Part shown: positions 11,664-22,809 of the stretch, in pieces
How the letters are laid out: every line of letters starts with the position of its first letter
How positions within the stretch are numbered: the stretch's first letter is position 1
Origin: Muscardinus avellanarius
Taxonomy: Eukaryota; Chordata; Mammalia; Rodentia; Gliridae
Direction: 5' to 3'
DNA: 64,000 nt
Assembly: GCA_963383645.1 (NCBI GenBank)
Contig: OY726559.1
Location: 108,058,235-108,122,234 of the forward strand
The notes under the pieces: model-generated
What the model was told of the DNA's origin: nothing
What the model saw: only the letters and a program-made list of their open reading frames with translations
Database searches by the model: none
Made by a program: the position numbers and the translations under genes

Positions 11664-11892
11664 TTTTTTTTTTTGAAAAATAACAAACCTTTATTTTGAT
11701 ATCACAATGACATAATCACAGTTATAATAAAGCCATAGGAAACACTCATATCTGGACCACTAAACCATGAAGAGGAGTGAGAATGTGAGGACCAGCGGGA
11801 CGGACAGGACGGGATGGTCTGCAGACACCGGCGGAACCCCGGCTCCAACGACGCTGCTGCGGAAACGTCACCAACTCAGTTGCCCAGAAGTG
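11664..11892 (-). pseudogene. Processed retrocopy of an unidentified transcript
   Basis: On the minus strand this ends caaaataaaggtttgttatttttc followed by an A tract (poly-T at 11,664-11,674), i.e. an AATAAA signal (11,690-11,695) about 15 nt before a tail. Upstream it becomes strikingly GC/CpG-rich (ccggggttccgccggtgtctgcag), like a spliced 5'UTR in an AT-rich host region. I cannot name the source and see no long frame. No clear TSD. Confidence 0.5.
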
Positions 11893-12124
11893 ATATTGTT
11901 TATTTTTCTGTCTTGAGAAACTCATGATTTTTTAAACAACATCGTAGCAGAAAAAAATAGCCCAATGACATATCGGATGATTTATGTTAACAATGAATTT
12001 TTCAAGTTCTTTCGTGTTTCTAACAATTTTAGCTGCATTGCTGACCTCCTACGCCACCAGCACTGCTGAATTAATAAGGCTCATGTCTATTTTTCCAGCC
12101 CTTTCCTCCCGCCCTCCATGCTGC

Positions 12125-12455
12125 AAATCAGATACTTCTCCTGGTTCTCTGAAAAAGCCTGGTCTTTTTAAACTCTCAGCTGTGCCCTCTGCCTGGCATA
12201 CCCTTCCCCATCTACAGATTTCAGTTTACCTTTTGGGTCACGTTTGTGCCATCTTCTCCCAACCTCCAAGGCAAGCAGGGATGTTCACTCCCCTCAGCCC
12301 CTACAGCACTCTGTTCTCAGGCTATGGCAGTGCGGGGTTGCACTATTAGTAACTTGTCCTACGTGCCTGAAATCCTCCAGAGCAAGAGCCTCGTTTTCAT
12401 CCCTAACACTAACAGAATATGAGCTCAGTGTATGTACTTGAATGAAGCAGAAATG
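12125..12455 (+). mobile_element. L2 3' region
   Basis: gtgccctctgcctggcatacccttcccc and ctccagagcaagagcctcgttttcatccctaaca...tgaatgaagc match L2 3' sequence. Diverged. Confidence 0.6.
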
Positions 12456-13585
12456 AACTCTGCTGGGCTTACAGAATGCAGGCGCACTTTAACCAAGATA
12501 AGTAAGGGGGAGGGTTCAGATAATTCCTCCCCAGGCTGCTTGTATGTACAAATCCCAGCCAACTTTTAGTGAACTATAACTACAACTATCAGAACACTTT
12601 CCAAATTCCTAATGTATTGTAATCTTAATTGAATCTACAATAACATCCTCTTAGAATATTATGTGCTTAACAACTACTTTTTATAAGCTCTTATAAAGTT
12701 GCTCAGCTCTCCTCACAGTGCAAGCAATCCCACCCTGACATTCAGAGGGGATTGTATGTGATAATTTACTGACACTTTATTCAATCGTGGTGCCGTTAAA
12801 GAGGCATTCGCAAGCAGACAGAGAGCTCAGGGTATAAATCTGATTTTCTTTTGACTAGCTCTACCCTTAGGTAAAGTGTGTGTCAGCTATAATATAGTGC
12901 CACAGTCTCTCGTCTGGAAGACCAGCGCCGTGTGCACCCCGCCAGCACCCAGGGAGGCTCCCAATCTGGCCAGGGCAGAACACTGCAGGATCAGGATGTT
13001 TTGAGTTTGGTTAAGGAATGGGATTTATGAGAAAACCGAGTAGAAATGTGTTTACGTTTTTCTAAATTCGAATCTTTAAAAAGAACAAATTAAGAATCTT
13101 GAAATCAGTATCAGATGTGGTGTGATGACTTCAGTGAAACAAATAATATCTGAAAACAAAATATTTTGAAATCTAGTTCCTTCTTTGCTCATCTGCTGCT
13201 GCTGTGGTTCAAGGGGTCAGGATTTCCACTGTGACGAATCCTAACAACCAAAAGCAACAGAGGACAATGCTTTAGCCCACCAGTGTCCCCCTAGCAGTAA
13301 AGTGTTCTGATAGCTGGAGGCCTTACTTACTCCAAAGCAGGAGAAAGGCCTGGTTTAGCACCAAAACCATTTCATTCCAACTCTCCTTTCTTAGCAAACA
13401 ACCAAGCGAGAATATTAGTTCACTGATTTAAAATCAAAATGAGACTCATACTACTTTTCAGGAAGGAGAATCAAAAGTTTTTTTCCAGGAAAGAAGTCAC
13501 ATTTCACAGGTCCCCTAATAAAGACGTCCTTTGTATTCTTTAGGGTGCTCAATATATAATTGATGTGATTTATATTTATTTACTT
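12456..13585. other. Unique sequence, nothing recognised
   Basis: No repeat or exon seen. Short GC-richer patch at 12,915-12,990. Confidence 0.4.
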
Positions 13586-13790
13586 TGCGGTACTGGGGAT
13601 GGAACCTAGGGGCATTCTATCACCAAGCAACACCTCCAGCCTTATTTTTTTTATTCTTTATTTTGAACAGGGTCTCACTGATTTGCAGAGGGCCTCACTT
13701 GAGTAGCTGAGGCTGGCTTCGAACCTGCGTAATCCTCCTGTCTCAGCCTCCCAAATGCTGGGATTACAAGCATGCACCACTATTCCTGGC
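13586..13790 (-). mobile_element. B1-dID SINE
   Basis: Reverse-complement dimer: ggtactggggatggaacctaggggcattctat to gctgggattacaagcatgcaccactattcctggct. Confidence 0.92.
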
Positions 13791-13825
13791 TAATTGCTAT
13801 TATTTTTAAATTAACCTTTTTAAAG

Positions 13826-14053
13826 CCAAGTGTGGTAGCACATACTTGTAATCCCAGCATTGGGCAGGTGGAGACCAGAGTTCGCAGTTCACAGACAGCC
13901 TCAGCTACTTAGCAAAACCCTTCACAACCTCAGTGAGACCCTGTTTCAGAGAGTAAGAAGACTAAAAAATAGGACTGGGGGTATAGCTCGGAGGTGCAAT
14001 GCCCCTGGGTTCCTATCTCCAGTACCACACACACACACACACACACACACACA
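13826..14053 (+). mobile_element. B1-dID SINE with (CA)n tail
   Basis: Dimer from gccaagtgtggtagcacatacttgtaatccc to tctccagtacc, followed directly by (CA)n at 14,026-14,053. Confidence 0.9.
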
Positions 14054-14104
14054 ATATTACCTTTTATATGTGTTTTTATTATTTTCATTTTACTTATTAT
14101 TATT

Positions 14105-14182
14105 ATTGGTGCTGGAGGTTTAACTGAAGGCCTTGGACACACTAAGCACATGCTCTACCATGGACCCACCCACCTAGGCCCC
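14105..14182 (-). mobile_element. Monomeric ID-type SINE fragment
   Basis: ggtgctggaggtttaactgaaggccttggacacactaagcacatgctctaccatgga is a reverse-complement ID body with the region that the dID half lacks. Confidence 0.6.
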
Positions 14183-15418
14183 ACTATGTAATTCCTGAAA
14201 GAATAAATGATAAGAGTATCATCAATGTCCTTCCCCACCCCACTAAAAAAAAGACCAGAGCTGTTTCCTTTTCTTTTCTCAAGCAGTCCCTGTCCTTGGC
14301 CTCCTTCCTCCTCACTGTCTTAGACTGCAGTAAGGCACATGCCGTTAGCCTGGGAATCTTAGCACTCACTCATCACGTCTAATCCCAGACACAGGCCCCC
14401 AAGTCTGTCTACCATACATGCCAGCCATCAGTTCAGTTTTAAATTGGGAGATGTGACCCTTCACAGTGTTTCTGGGACATGCTGATGAGGACATGAGAGC
14501 AGAGAGGTGCAGCGATCTAGGGCACCATGGAAACCACACATGTGGACCTCGACAGAACCCAGCCAAACCTGGCCGCACCCCAGAGCTCCAAGCAGCAGCA
14601 GGATGAGGTCTGCTAGATCTACCGTGCACTTTCTTCCCCAGTTCTGTCCAAGCAAGACTTCGCTGCCTTCGCTATCCTCAGAAAAGCCAACACTCATGAC
14701 TTCGGGTTCATAAAAAAGCTGCAATCTATTTCATTAAGTTCTGTCTCTAAATGGAGAGTTATGGGTTTAATGATTATATTTAATTTGAAAGAGACTTTCA
14801 TTAGGGGTGATAGTAGTTTAATTCAAATAAAATAACCTTTCCTGAGTACATAAGGCTCATGAAATGACTAAATACTAGATTAGTCATCCACCTATCCATT
14901 CAGATAGTCAAGAGCACTAGCCATGTGCCAAATGACCGCACTGTGGGATACAATGGTAAATATAAAATAGTGCATAAAAATGAAATCAAGTTATATTACA
15001 CACAGTGACTACTTTGAGAAGTCTATGGTGCAGTGAGGATGGCGCCTGGCATGGCTTATGCACTGTTTTCTTGTACTTAGAGCTACTTTTCAACCTCTAG
15101 TCTACTTAAGCCCCAGAGGCTTCCCTCTGTTTATCAGGTAACTTCAGTGCTCGCCTCACAGGGGTCACTATGTAGTACCATTTTTTACTCTTTCACACCT
15201 CCAAATACTTCCATGTTGGCAACTGTTCTCTCTCCTTTTTTCCTTCAGAAAGAAGTATCCCTCTAAGATTAACCTTTCCCACAGAGCTTCTGGTTTTTCT
15301 GTGTTCTTCAGAATATTTCTCCATCAGGTTTCCCTTTGTTTTTCTCCCAACTTTAATCTTTATTTCTTTACCAGCTCCTTCAAATCTTTCCCACACTGTG
15401 GAAACATAGAGGTCTACC
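14183..15418. other. Unique sequence, no supported gene
   Basis: Frames at 14,366-14,724 on both strands look more codon-like than most but have no recognisable homology. Confidence 0.35.
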
Positions 15419-15592
15419 CTGCCTGGTGAGAGTGGCACACACCTGTAAATCCTAGTACTTAGGAGGCAGAGACAGGAGGATCACAGACTTGAAGCCAGCA
15501 TTAGTGAGATTCTACTTCAAAATAAGAAATAAAAAGGGCTGGTGGTATAGCTTGGAGGTAGAATGCCCCTGGGTTCAATTTCGATACCATTG
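15419..15592 (+). mobile_element. B1-dID SINE
   Basis: Dimer; the left half has an internal deletion. The dID reads ggtagaatgcccctgggttcaatttcgatacc. Confidence 0.88.
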
Positions 15593-15974
15593 GGGAAGAG
15601 GAATAGGTCTTACTCATATCTTGAGTAATTTCCCCCTCTCCTACTCTTCTCAAATATTCTTATAAAAACCCTCTACCTATCACCCTTTATAACTTCCCCC
15701 ACAATCTGGTTTCTTGCCCACAGAATTCCTAAAGCTTTTCCTAAACCAAAAATGATCCCTCCTCCCTTAATCCAATGCCCTTTGCTGTAATGTTGCTCTT
15801 CAAAATCTCTTTGAATTTATTAACTGACACTATTTATTAAAGGGTGTTTATGAGCACCCTTTAACACACTCTTCTTTCGTTTCCACCAAGTGACACTGTA
15901 TTGTTCATATTTCAGGTTCTCTGATTTTTCTAATTCTGTCTTTGCTGGTTCCCAAATTAATGAGCTAAGTTTTT

Positions 15975-16140
15975 GTTTAGGGATTGAACTGAGTCATTCT
16001 ACCACCAAGCTATACCCCAGCCCTATTTTATTTTTTATTTTGAAACAAGGCCTCACTGTATTGCTGAGGGCCTCATTCAGTAGTTGAGGCTGGCCTCCAG
16101 CCTGCAATTTTCTTCTCTCAGCCTCCCTAGAGCTAGGATG
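15975..16140 (-). mobile_element. B1-dID SINE, diverged
   Basis: gggattgaactgagtcattctaccaccaagctataccccagccc, then caaggcctcactgtattgctgagg to cagcctccctagagctaggatggg, with the 5' end missing. Confidence 0.85.
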
Positions 16141-16917
16141 GGCTCCAAAAGTTTTATTTTCACTCATCCAGTGGGGGACCTACCCCAAAGCAGTTCTCAA
16201 AATTTTTCTGCTAAGACAGGCAAGTGCACTGAGGAGAACCTCCCTTCTCCACTGGTTTCTGCTCATCCAATCCATCAGCTTCAAGGGCTGCAGCCAGGCA
16301 CGCTGTTAGAAACTTCGCCCTTCCAACAGTCCCTGTAAGCCCACTCTAAGAGCCAGGCCTGGCTCCGCAGCTCTCTGACCTCATTCAGGAGCTCAAGTGG
16401 CCTCTTGCACCCTCATCTAAAGCAGCTAATAATGCAGCTAGTAATTCACATCAGACACCTGGGTCTGGGTTTAGGGTGGAGAGCCTAGGCTGAATCAAGT
16501 CCTACATTGAGCTGAATCTAGCTCTACATTGGGGTATAAGAAGATAGCAACTTTAGGCCATCTGCCACCTTTTGTTCTTCTCTTTATTAAATTTAAAAAG
16601 GAGCTATAATGCATGCTTTTTTACATAACGAAAGCCTATATAAATAATGTAGAGCTATATAAAGAAAGGGATAAAAACTGTCTTTCTTTATATTACAGAT
16701 AGCCAAGGCCATCAACATTGACTCAAGAGTTTATACATCCATACCTTTATCAAAAATAGTTTAAAATTTGCATACATAAGATAATTTTTAAACAAAATTG
16801 AGATTATATATTATTTTACATTTGCCTTTACTTCCATTTTACAATAAACCAGGGCACCCTTCCAGGTCAATATATGTAGATGTAACAAGTTCATTTTATT
16901 TTATTTATTTATTATTT

Positions 16918-17352
16918 TTTGCAGTACTGGGAATTGAAACCAGAGGAATTCTATATCTGAGATATGCTCTCAGACTATTTTATTCTTCTTTTTTTTTTTT
17001 TTTTGCAGGTCTGGGGATGGAACCTAGGGGCATTTGACCTCCGAGCTACCATATTTTTTGTTTGTTTGTTTTTTATTCTTTATTTTGAAACAGTGTTTCA
17101 CTAAGTTGCAGAGGGCCTCACTAAGTAGCTGAGGCTGTGAGGAACCGCAATCCTCAGGTCTCAGCCTCCCAAATGCTGAAATTACAAGCGTGCGCCACCA
17201 TGCCAGGCTCTAATTTTATTTTTTATTCTGAAACAGGGTCTCACTAAATTGCAGGTGGCCTCACGAGGTTGCTGAGGCTGATGGTAGACCTGCAAATCTC
17301 CTGGCTCGTCCTCCCAAGTACTGAAATTCAGGCAAGCCCCACCACACCTGGC
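16918..17352 (-). mobile_element. B1-dID SINE containing a nested B1-dID SINE
   Basis: The outer copy runs from gcagtactgggaattgaaaccag to caccacacctggct but is split near 16,988. A second complete minus-strand dimer (about 16,989-17,209, with its own poly(T)) lies inside it. The short ctattttatt / ctaattttatt repeat is a possible TSD. Confidence 0.85.
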
Positions 17353-17521
17353 TAACAAGTTCTTTTTAAATAGCTAATACAAATTATGTTAGAATCCTTT
17401 CCCCTCCTTGTGCCTGACATCTTACAAAAACCTTTCTACTCTTTCCCTGGCCTCTGTTCTTTTCTTTTTGAAAAAATCACAGAAGACAGAAATGTTAAAA
17501 GTCACTAAGTCAAACTACAAT

Positions 17522-17523
<2 letters not shown>

Positions 17524-17565
<42 letters not shown>

Positions 17566-17752
17566 GTGTATGTGTCTGAGTTATAGGGGATTATATCTAG
17601 GGGATTCTATCTCTGAGTTATACCATCACCCCTTAAACAAGGTACCACTAAATTGCTGAGGGTCTCATTAAGTTGTTGAGGCTGTCCTTGAACCCATGAT
17701 ATTCATGTCTCAGCTACCCAAGTATTAGGATTATAGACATGTGTTTAGGTAC
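17524..17752 (-). mobile_element. B1-dID SINE with (TG)n at its tail side
   Basis: About 50 bp of (GT)n (17,524-17,575) is followed by a diverged reverse dimer: gggattctatctctgagttataccatcaccc, ggtctcattaagttgttgaggc, tattaggattatagacatg. Confidence 0.8.
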
Positions 17753-17839
17753 ATGTCTACAGCAACACATTTCTGAAGAGAAAAAAAGGATGCTTTGAGA
17801 GATTAACCAAGTTGCCCAAGAACACTAAATTAGTGAAAG

Positions 17840-19065
17840 AGTCATTCATTCAATTGATATTTATTAAATATCTACTATGTGGCCCTAGTACTATGGAGCT
17901 TAAATCCTAGGAAAAGATATGCAGCCGGGTGTGGTGGTACATGCTTTGTAATCCCAGTACTTAAGAGGCTGAGACAGGAGGATCGTGGTTTGTGGCCAGT
18001 CTCAGCAACTTAGGCCCTTTGCAACTCAGTGAGACCCTGTTTCAAAATAAAGAATAAAAAATGGGGCTGGAAGCTGGGCATGGTGACGCACACTTGTAAT
18101 CCTAGTACTTGGGAGGCTGAGACAGGAGAAGCAGGTTCGCGGACAGCCTCAGCTACTTAGTGAGGCCCTCTACAACTTAGTGAGACTCTGTTTCAAAATA
18201 AAGAATAAAGTCGGGTGTGGTGGCCCACACTTGTAATCCCCGAGCTTGGGAGGGGGAGACAGGAGGATCGCACAGGTTCGAAGCCAGCCATGCTGGCTTA
18301 AGAGACCCTGCTTCCAAATAAAAAAATAAAAATAAATTAAAATAAAGAATACAAAATTGGGCTGGGAGTATAGCCTGGATGTAGCATCCCCCTGGGTTCA
18401 ATCCCAGTACCGCAAAAAACAAAACAAAACAAAACAAAAACAACCCCCCCACACACACACAAAGGAAATGAGTAAACAAGATAAATATAGAATATTATTA
18501 GTGCCATGAAGGAAAAAGTGATATAGCAAAATAGTGGAGAAGTGCCTACTTCAGACAAAATGCATGTGAGACATTTGCATTGGAGCACATGACATTTGAA
18601 CCTTTACCTAAAGAACTTCTAAGAAGAGCAGGCAAAGACATTCCAGGGGTAAGAAACACCACCAACAAGGACAGAAAGGAGACCAATGTTCTGTATGCAG
18701 TGGTCAGAGAAGACCACCAGGAAGTGAGGTTGGAAACAGGCAGGGAGCAGACCACACGGGGCTGTGCAGGCTAGGGCCAGGACCCAAGTCTGGGAATTGA
18801 TTCAAGGATCTAAAGTAAGAAATGGCATAATCAGCTTACATCTTACAAGGTGGTCTACAGATCAAGAAAGAAGGCAGGCAAGCACGGAAGCAGAGAAGTC
18901 AATGCAGAGCAGAGGTAAGCAGCTGCAGGGCTTCTATTAGTGTACCGGCAAGCACAGAGAGGCACAGACAGTTGTGACAAATAGAAGGGAATTTTAGTAA
19001 GATTTGTTGATGGAGTGGGTGTGAGGCTGAGGAAAAGGGTGATACTGAGGGAGAATCTTCTTTTT
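17840..19065 (-). mobile_element. Long L2 copy, minus strand, interrupted by the SINE chain
   Basis: Left part (17,845-17,920): cattcattcaattgatatttattaaatatctactatgtgg. Right part (18,480-19,065): gtgccatgaagg, gagcacatgacatttgaacc, gcaaagacattccagg, ggggctgtgcaggctagggcc, taagatttgttgatggagtggg. These follow L2a order in reverse. A SINE follows at 19,058. Confidence 0.7.
17923..18414 (+). mobile_element. Chain of three B1 left halves with one dID end
   Basis: Three left halves in the same orientation start near 17,923, 18,070 and 18,211. The first breaks just after ggggctgg, the second at its linker (aataaagaataaag). A single dID (ggctgggagtatagcctggatgtagcat) at about 18,357-18,405 and an (AAAAC)n tail close the chain. 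See findings. Confidence 0.85.
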
Positions 19066-19243
19066 TTCGGGGGGGGGGGAATCATGGGCACTCTATCAAT
19101 AAGCTGCATCCCCAACCCTTTACATTTTTTATTCTGAGCAAAAGTTCTCACTAAGTTACCCAGGCTGGCCTAGGACTTGTGATCCTCCTGACTCAGCACC
19201 CCCAAAGTTACTGGAATTACAGGTGCACAGCACCATGACCATT
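19058..19243 (-). mobile_element. B1-dID SINE, diverged
   Basis: aatcatgggcactctatcaataagctgcatccccaaccc, then tctcactaagttacccaggctggcctaggac and ggaattacaggtgcacagcaccatgac. Includes a 10-bp G run at about 19,070-19,079. Confidence 0.8.
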
Positions 19244-19841
19244 TTAACTGCGAATCTTAAGCATTACTGGATAAAGTTGGTACCTGGGCTGATATTTGAC
19301 ACAGTTGGCTCTATGGTTTCCAGGACACCGCATGCTCCTGATTCAACACCTGCCTTCCTAGCTGCACCTTGTTAGTCACACACCCTGCCCTTCATGGCCC
19401 CCCTGTGTGTTGGCAGCCCCAGGATGTCTCCTGAGTTCTCTGCCCACTGTTCGGCTCAGTGAGCTCATCTGAACCCTGCAAGCGTCAAAGCTGAGAGCTA
19501 TCGCTGGAGCCCAGGCCAGGTACGGTCCTTGCTCTTACTTGAGGAAAGAGAAAGGGAAGAGACCCTTCCTCTGGTTTCCAGAGCAACAGGATGTGCCTTG
19601 CCTCATACCGGAGCTCACAATGAATAGAGATTCTTTAGGAAGTAGTACAGACAATGGCAATATTAAAAAAAAAAAAGACAAGAGTTTTATCTTTTTAGTT
19701 TATTTTATAACTCAGGGAGTTTAATGAGCAACTGAGGTGAAGTCAAGGAGAAGATGACTGAAGATGTCAGTAGTTCACCATCTTGAGAGGCCAGGCACTG
19801 CTCAAGATATTGGTAAAATTAAAGCAAATCAGAAGATTATG

Positions 19842-20016
19842 CAGCGGCACATGGCTGTAATCTCAATACTAAAGATCTGAGCCAGGAGGATCGCAGGTTC
19901 AAGGCCAGTTCATAGAAACTTGGTGAGACCCTATTTCAAAATAAAAATTAAAAAAAAATAGAACTGAGGGTATAGCTCAGAGGTAGAAATGCAAGAGTTC
20001 AATCCCCAGTGACACT

Positions 20017-20060
<44 letters not shown>
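19842..20060 (+). mobile_element. B1-dID SINE with (CA)n tail
   Basis: Dimer ending gttcaatccccagtgacactg, followed by (CA)n at 20,018-20,060. Confidence 0.88.
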
Positions 20061-20062
<2 letters not shown>

Positions 20063-20214
20063 TCTCTAGAGTTTACCATCTAGGGGAACTGAGCCTCTTG
20101 ACTCTAATACATTATGTTCCTGCTTACTACTTCAAAAGTAGGAAGGCAATAATGTGAATTTCCCTTGCTCTGATATTTCCTGCTTCCTCATACCTTAAAT
20201 TCTTTCTTGAAGTC

Positions 20215-20272
20215 TCCTCCTCAGGTTCCTAAATAGCTAGGACTACAGGTGTGCATCACCATGCCCAGCTAA
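20215..20272 (-). mobile_element. B1-like 5' fragment
   Basis: cctcaggttcctaaatagctaggactacaggtgtgcatcaccatgcccagct matches only the 5' end of a 7SL-derived SINE. Confidence 0.6.
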
Positions 20273-20344
20273 GATCTCCTCATTTAAAATAATAAGAGTG
20301 TTAAGATCCTTAATAAATGGCTGAGGTTAAAAAAAAGAAATATA

Positions 20345-20755
20345 TTGTTAGTCTACTCTCTGTCACTATGACAAAATATCCAAGGTAATCAATTTGATAA
20401 TGGAAAACTTTTATCTTGACTCAGAATTTCATAGCTTTCAGTCACTGGCAACTGTTGCTCTGGCCTGTGGTGGCACAGTACATCACGGCAGAAACACATG
20501 GTGGAGGAAGCCTGTTGACCTCATGATAGCTGAAAAGCAGAAAGAGAGAGACAGACGGAGAAGGAGAGAGAGAGAGAAGGGGGCCAGAGTCCCAATATTC
20601 TCTTCAAGGGCACCCCACCATTGATCTGACTCCTCCAATTAAGAGTCTACCTCTTCATGTTTCCACTGCCTCTCAACAATACCAAAGACTGGGGACCAAG
20701 TCTTTAACACCTGGGCCTTTGAGGAACATTTTAGATCTAAACTATGGCATCTATT
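20345..20755. mobile_element. LTR-like interspersed repeat (copy 1 of 3)
   Basis: Shares ctgtcactatgacaaaatatcc, acagtacatcacggcag, ctcatgatagctgaaaagca, tcttcaagggca, ggaccaagtctttaacac and tttgagg with the copies near 49.9 and 57.5 kb. Overall form resembles rodent MaLR-type LTRs. Contains a GA-rich stretch at 20,540-20,580. Confidence 0.55.
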
Positions 20756-20784
20756 TATTCAAAAGTATATCAAACAAAATAATA

Positions 20785-20995
20785 ATAAATATCTACTGAG
20801 CACCATGCTGTTTTCTTCACATACCTCATTTAACTATCATAACAAGGCTATAACATAGGCCATGTCCTTTTTGTATTTCATAGATAGGTGACTAAGGCTC
20901 AGAGAGGTTGAGCAACTCAGGCAGGCAATTGGCAGGGCCAGGAAGGCTGGCTCTAGGACTGACTCGAAAGCTCAGCATTTCCTCTTTAACTTTTC
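20785..20995 (-). mobile_element. MIR SINE
   Basis: atctactgagcaccatgctg, ctcatttaactatcataacaaggctataacatagg, ggtgactaaggctcagagaggttgagcaactcagg, ggcagggccaggaaggctggctctaggactg are reverse-complement MIR. Confidence 0.85.
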
Positions 20996-22750
20996 ATTTT
21001 TAAGCCAAAGAATGGGTCTCAGAGCTAGTAAATGCTGAAGTAAAGCAAGACACCAACCTATAGGAAGGAACAGACTAGTCTGAAAGTGGCCAAACAGAAG
21101 CTGTGAGTTCAGCAGGGCCAAATCAGCAATGCTGCTTTGTTTGATTTATGGTTTGAAGGGGATTTCATTTGTTTTTCTTAATCTAGGAGAACTACTTGTT
21201 CTCAATATCAGGGAATCTAAAGAGAGAAAAGAATAGGAAGATTCTAAGAGTAAAGTCCCTCAAGGATGAGATGGAAGTGTTGACAGAACCAGTTTGGAGA
21301 AGAAATCATTTTGAACCTACTAGAGGCCACAAACAAGGTATAAAACCAAGTGCTACGTACGTGACACACCTTTCAGGAACCTCTACAGAACTTCGCAAGA
21401 GTGTCCCCAGTTTCCTAGGTCAGGTTTGGAGAGTTGGGAGTTGTACTAGTATTTAGGGTGCAGTTTGAAGACCATACCAGTTTTCAGGGAAGGTAATCAT
21501 AATGGTTAGGGCCTGGCAATCCTTCGTGCCACGCCATCTCAGTGTAACAGACAAAATGGCAATTCCTATGATCTTACCTACTACAGAAGCTGTCAATTCA
21601 TTCCGAAGTACAGCCTGCAAAGATCCAAACCACAGGCTGCTGGATCAGGGCTAAGAGAGAAATGGCCTCCAGCTACCTTAAAGTGCAGCCATATGCTCAC
21701 TGGTATTACAGGTCTTATTATGCGAGTCTCTTCCTCTGTCCCAGAGGAGACTAGAGGACATGCCACTGCTGTTGCTTCCTATCCACATTTTAAAGTAACA
21801 TAATAATAATAATAATGATAATAAAAATCCAGCCACAATTGGCTCCAGTTGGTGTGAATAATAAGATGTGGTTGTCAGATTCCTGGACAGCTGCCAGCGT
21901 GGTCATTAGCTGCCCAGATACTGGGCCCACTTAGAAAGAGGATGATGAATACCATTTTAAATGAAGTCAACCTTTAGGACACATTGAATTTGAGACTTGG
22001 TCATTTAATGAAACAATCTATGAATTAGAATCTTTCTTGAGATAAGTGCCATCCATAAGAACGGAGATAGGGTGGGATGAGGGGAAATAGAGTTTAGAAA
22101 TCAAGCTTTGCCCAATTAAAATGTAGTCTCTTTTTGAAGTCTCTGATAGAAGAATTCTAGCTTTGACAAGTTGGCAGTAGTCCTTGTGATCTATTTTACT
22201 AGGATATATACTGTCACTGCAAAAATAAAACATACTACAAAACTGGAGAGCAGACCCTGCCTGTGATCATTAGACAGGCTGGACCAAGCGCCTCAAGCCT
22301 TTGATGCCCGGACATATTATTTTCTGGATGGTGTCCAGCAACCCAATGCAGAATAGCTTTTTCTCTACTGTATCCAGATGGCAAATGGAAGAGATCAAAT
22401 TCAACAGTTTCAGGGCTAACCCTAATGGATGTGAAAGGCTGGCTCCTCTACTAGTTTTTCAGGGATCTACAATACAAAAAAAAGCCTTTGAACAAAGACA
22501 AATAATTGGCTCCCCCTTCCTCTTTAAAAACTAAACCATGGATGGGGTAATCTGGTTCAAATCCATCTTCTGGTTGAAAAAGACAGCCAGATATCTGATC
22601 AGTTCTAATCACTGACATTCTCGTGATACTTTCTGTGAAGTTCAGATGTTACTTTTAATATTCTGGAAAGCTTCCTTCATTCCCTTCAGGCAAATATTTT
22701 CACTCTTCCTCCATTTCCTTCAAAATTTTAACTAAATATAATAACATACT
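20996..22750. other. Unique sequence, nothing recognised
   Basis: Apart from the TAA microsatellite, no repeat or gene is evident. Confidence 0.4.
21797..21826. repeat. (TAA)n microsatellite
   Basis: Short imperfect TAA/TGA repeat. Confidence 0.85.
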
Positions 22751-22809
22751 CACACGCGCGTGTGTGTATGTGTGTGCGCGTGCACATGCATGTGCGTGTG
22801 TGTATATAT
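22751..22809. repeat. Alternating pyrimidine-purine tract with CG steps
   Basis: 59 bp of unbroken py-pu alternation mixing CA/TG, CGCG and TATA steps (cacacgcgcgtgtgtgtatg...). It contains three CGCG-type blocks and tgcacatgcatgtgc. Sequence of this kind favours Z-DNA under supercoiling. Confidence 0.85.

Noticed and set aside
14366..14724. Overlapping 87-aa frames on both strands with fairly protein-like composition
   Set aside because: No recognisable domain, no splice-site support, both strands equally open; more likely chance.
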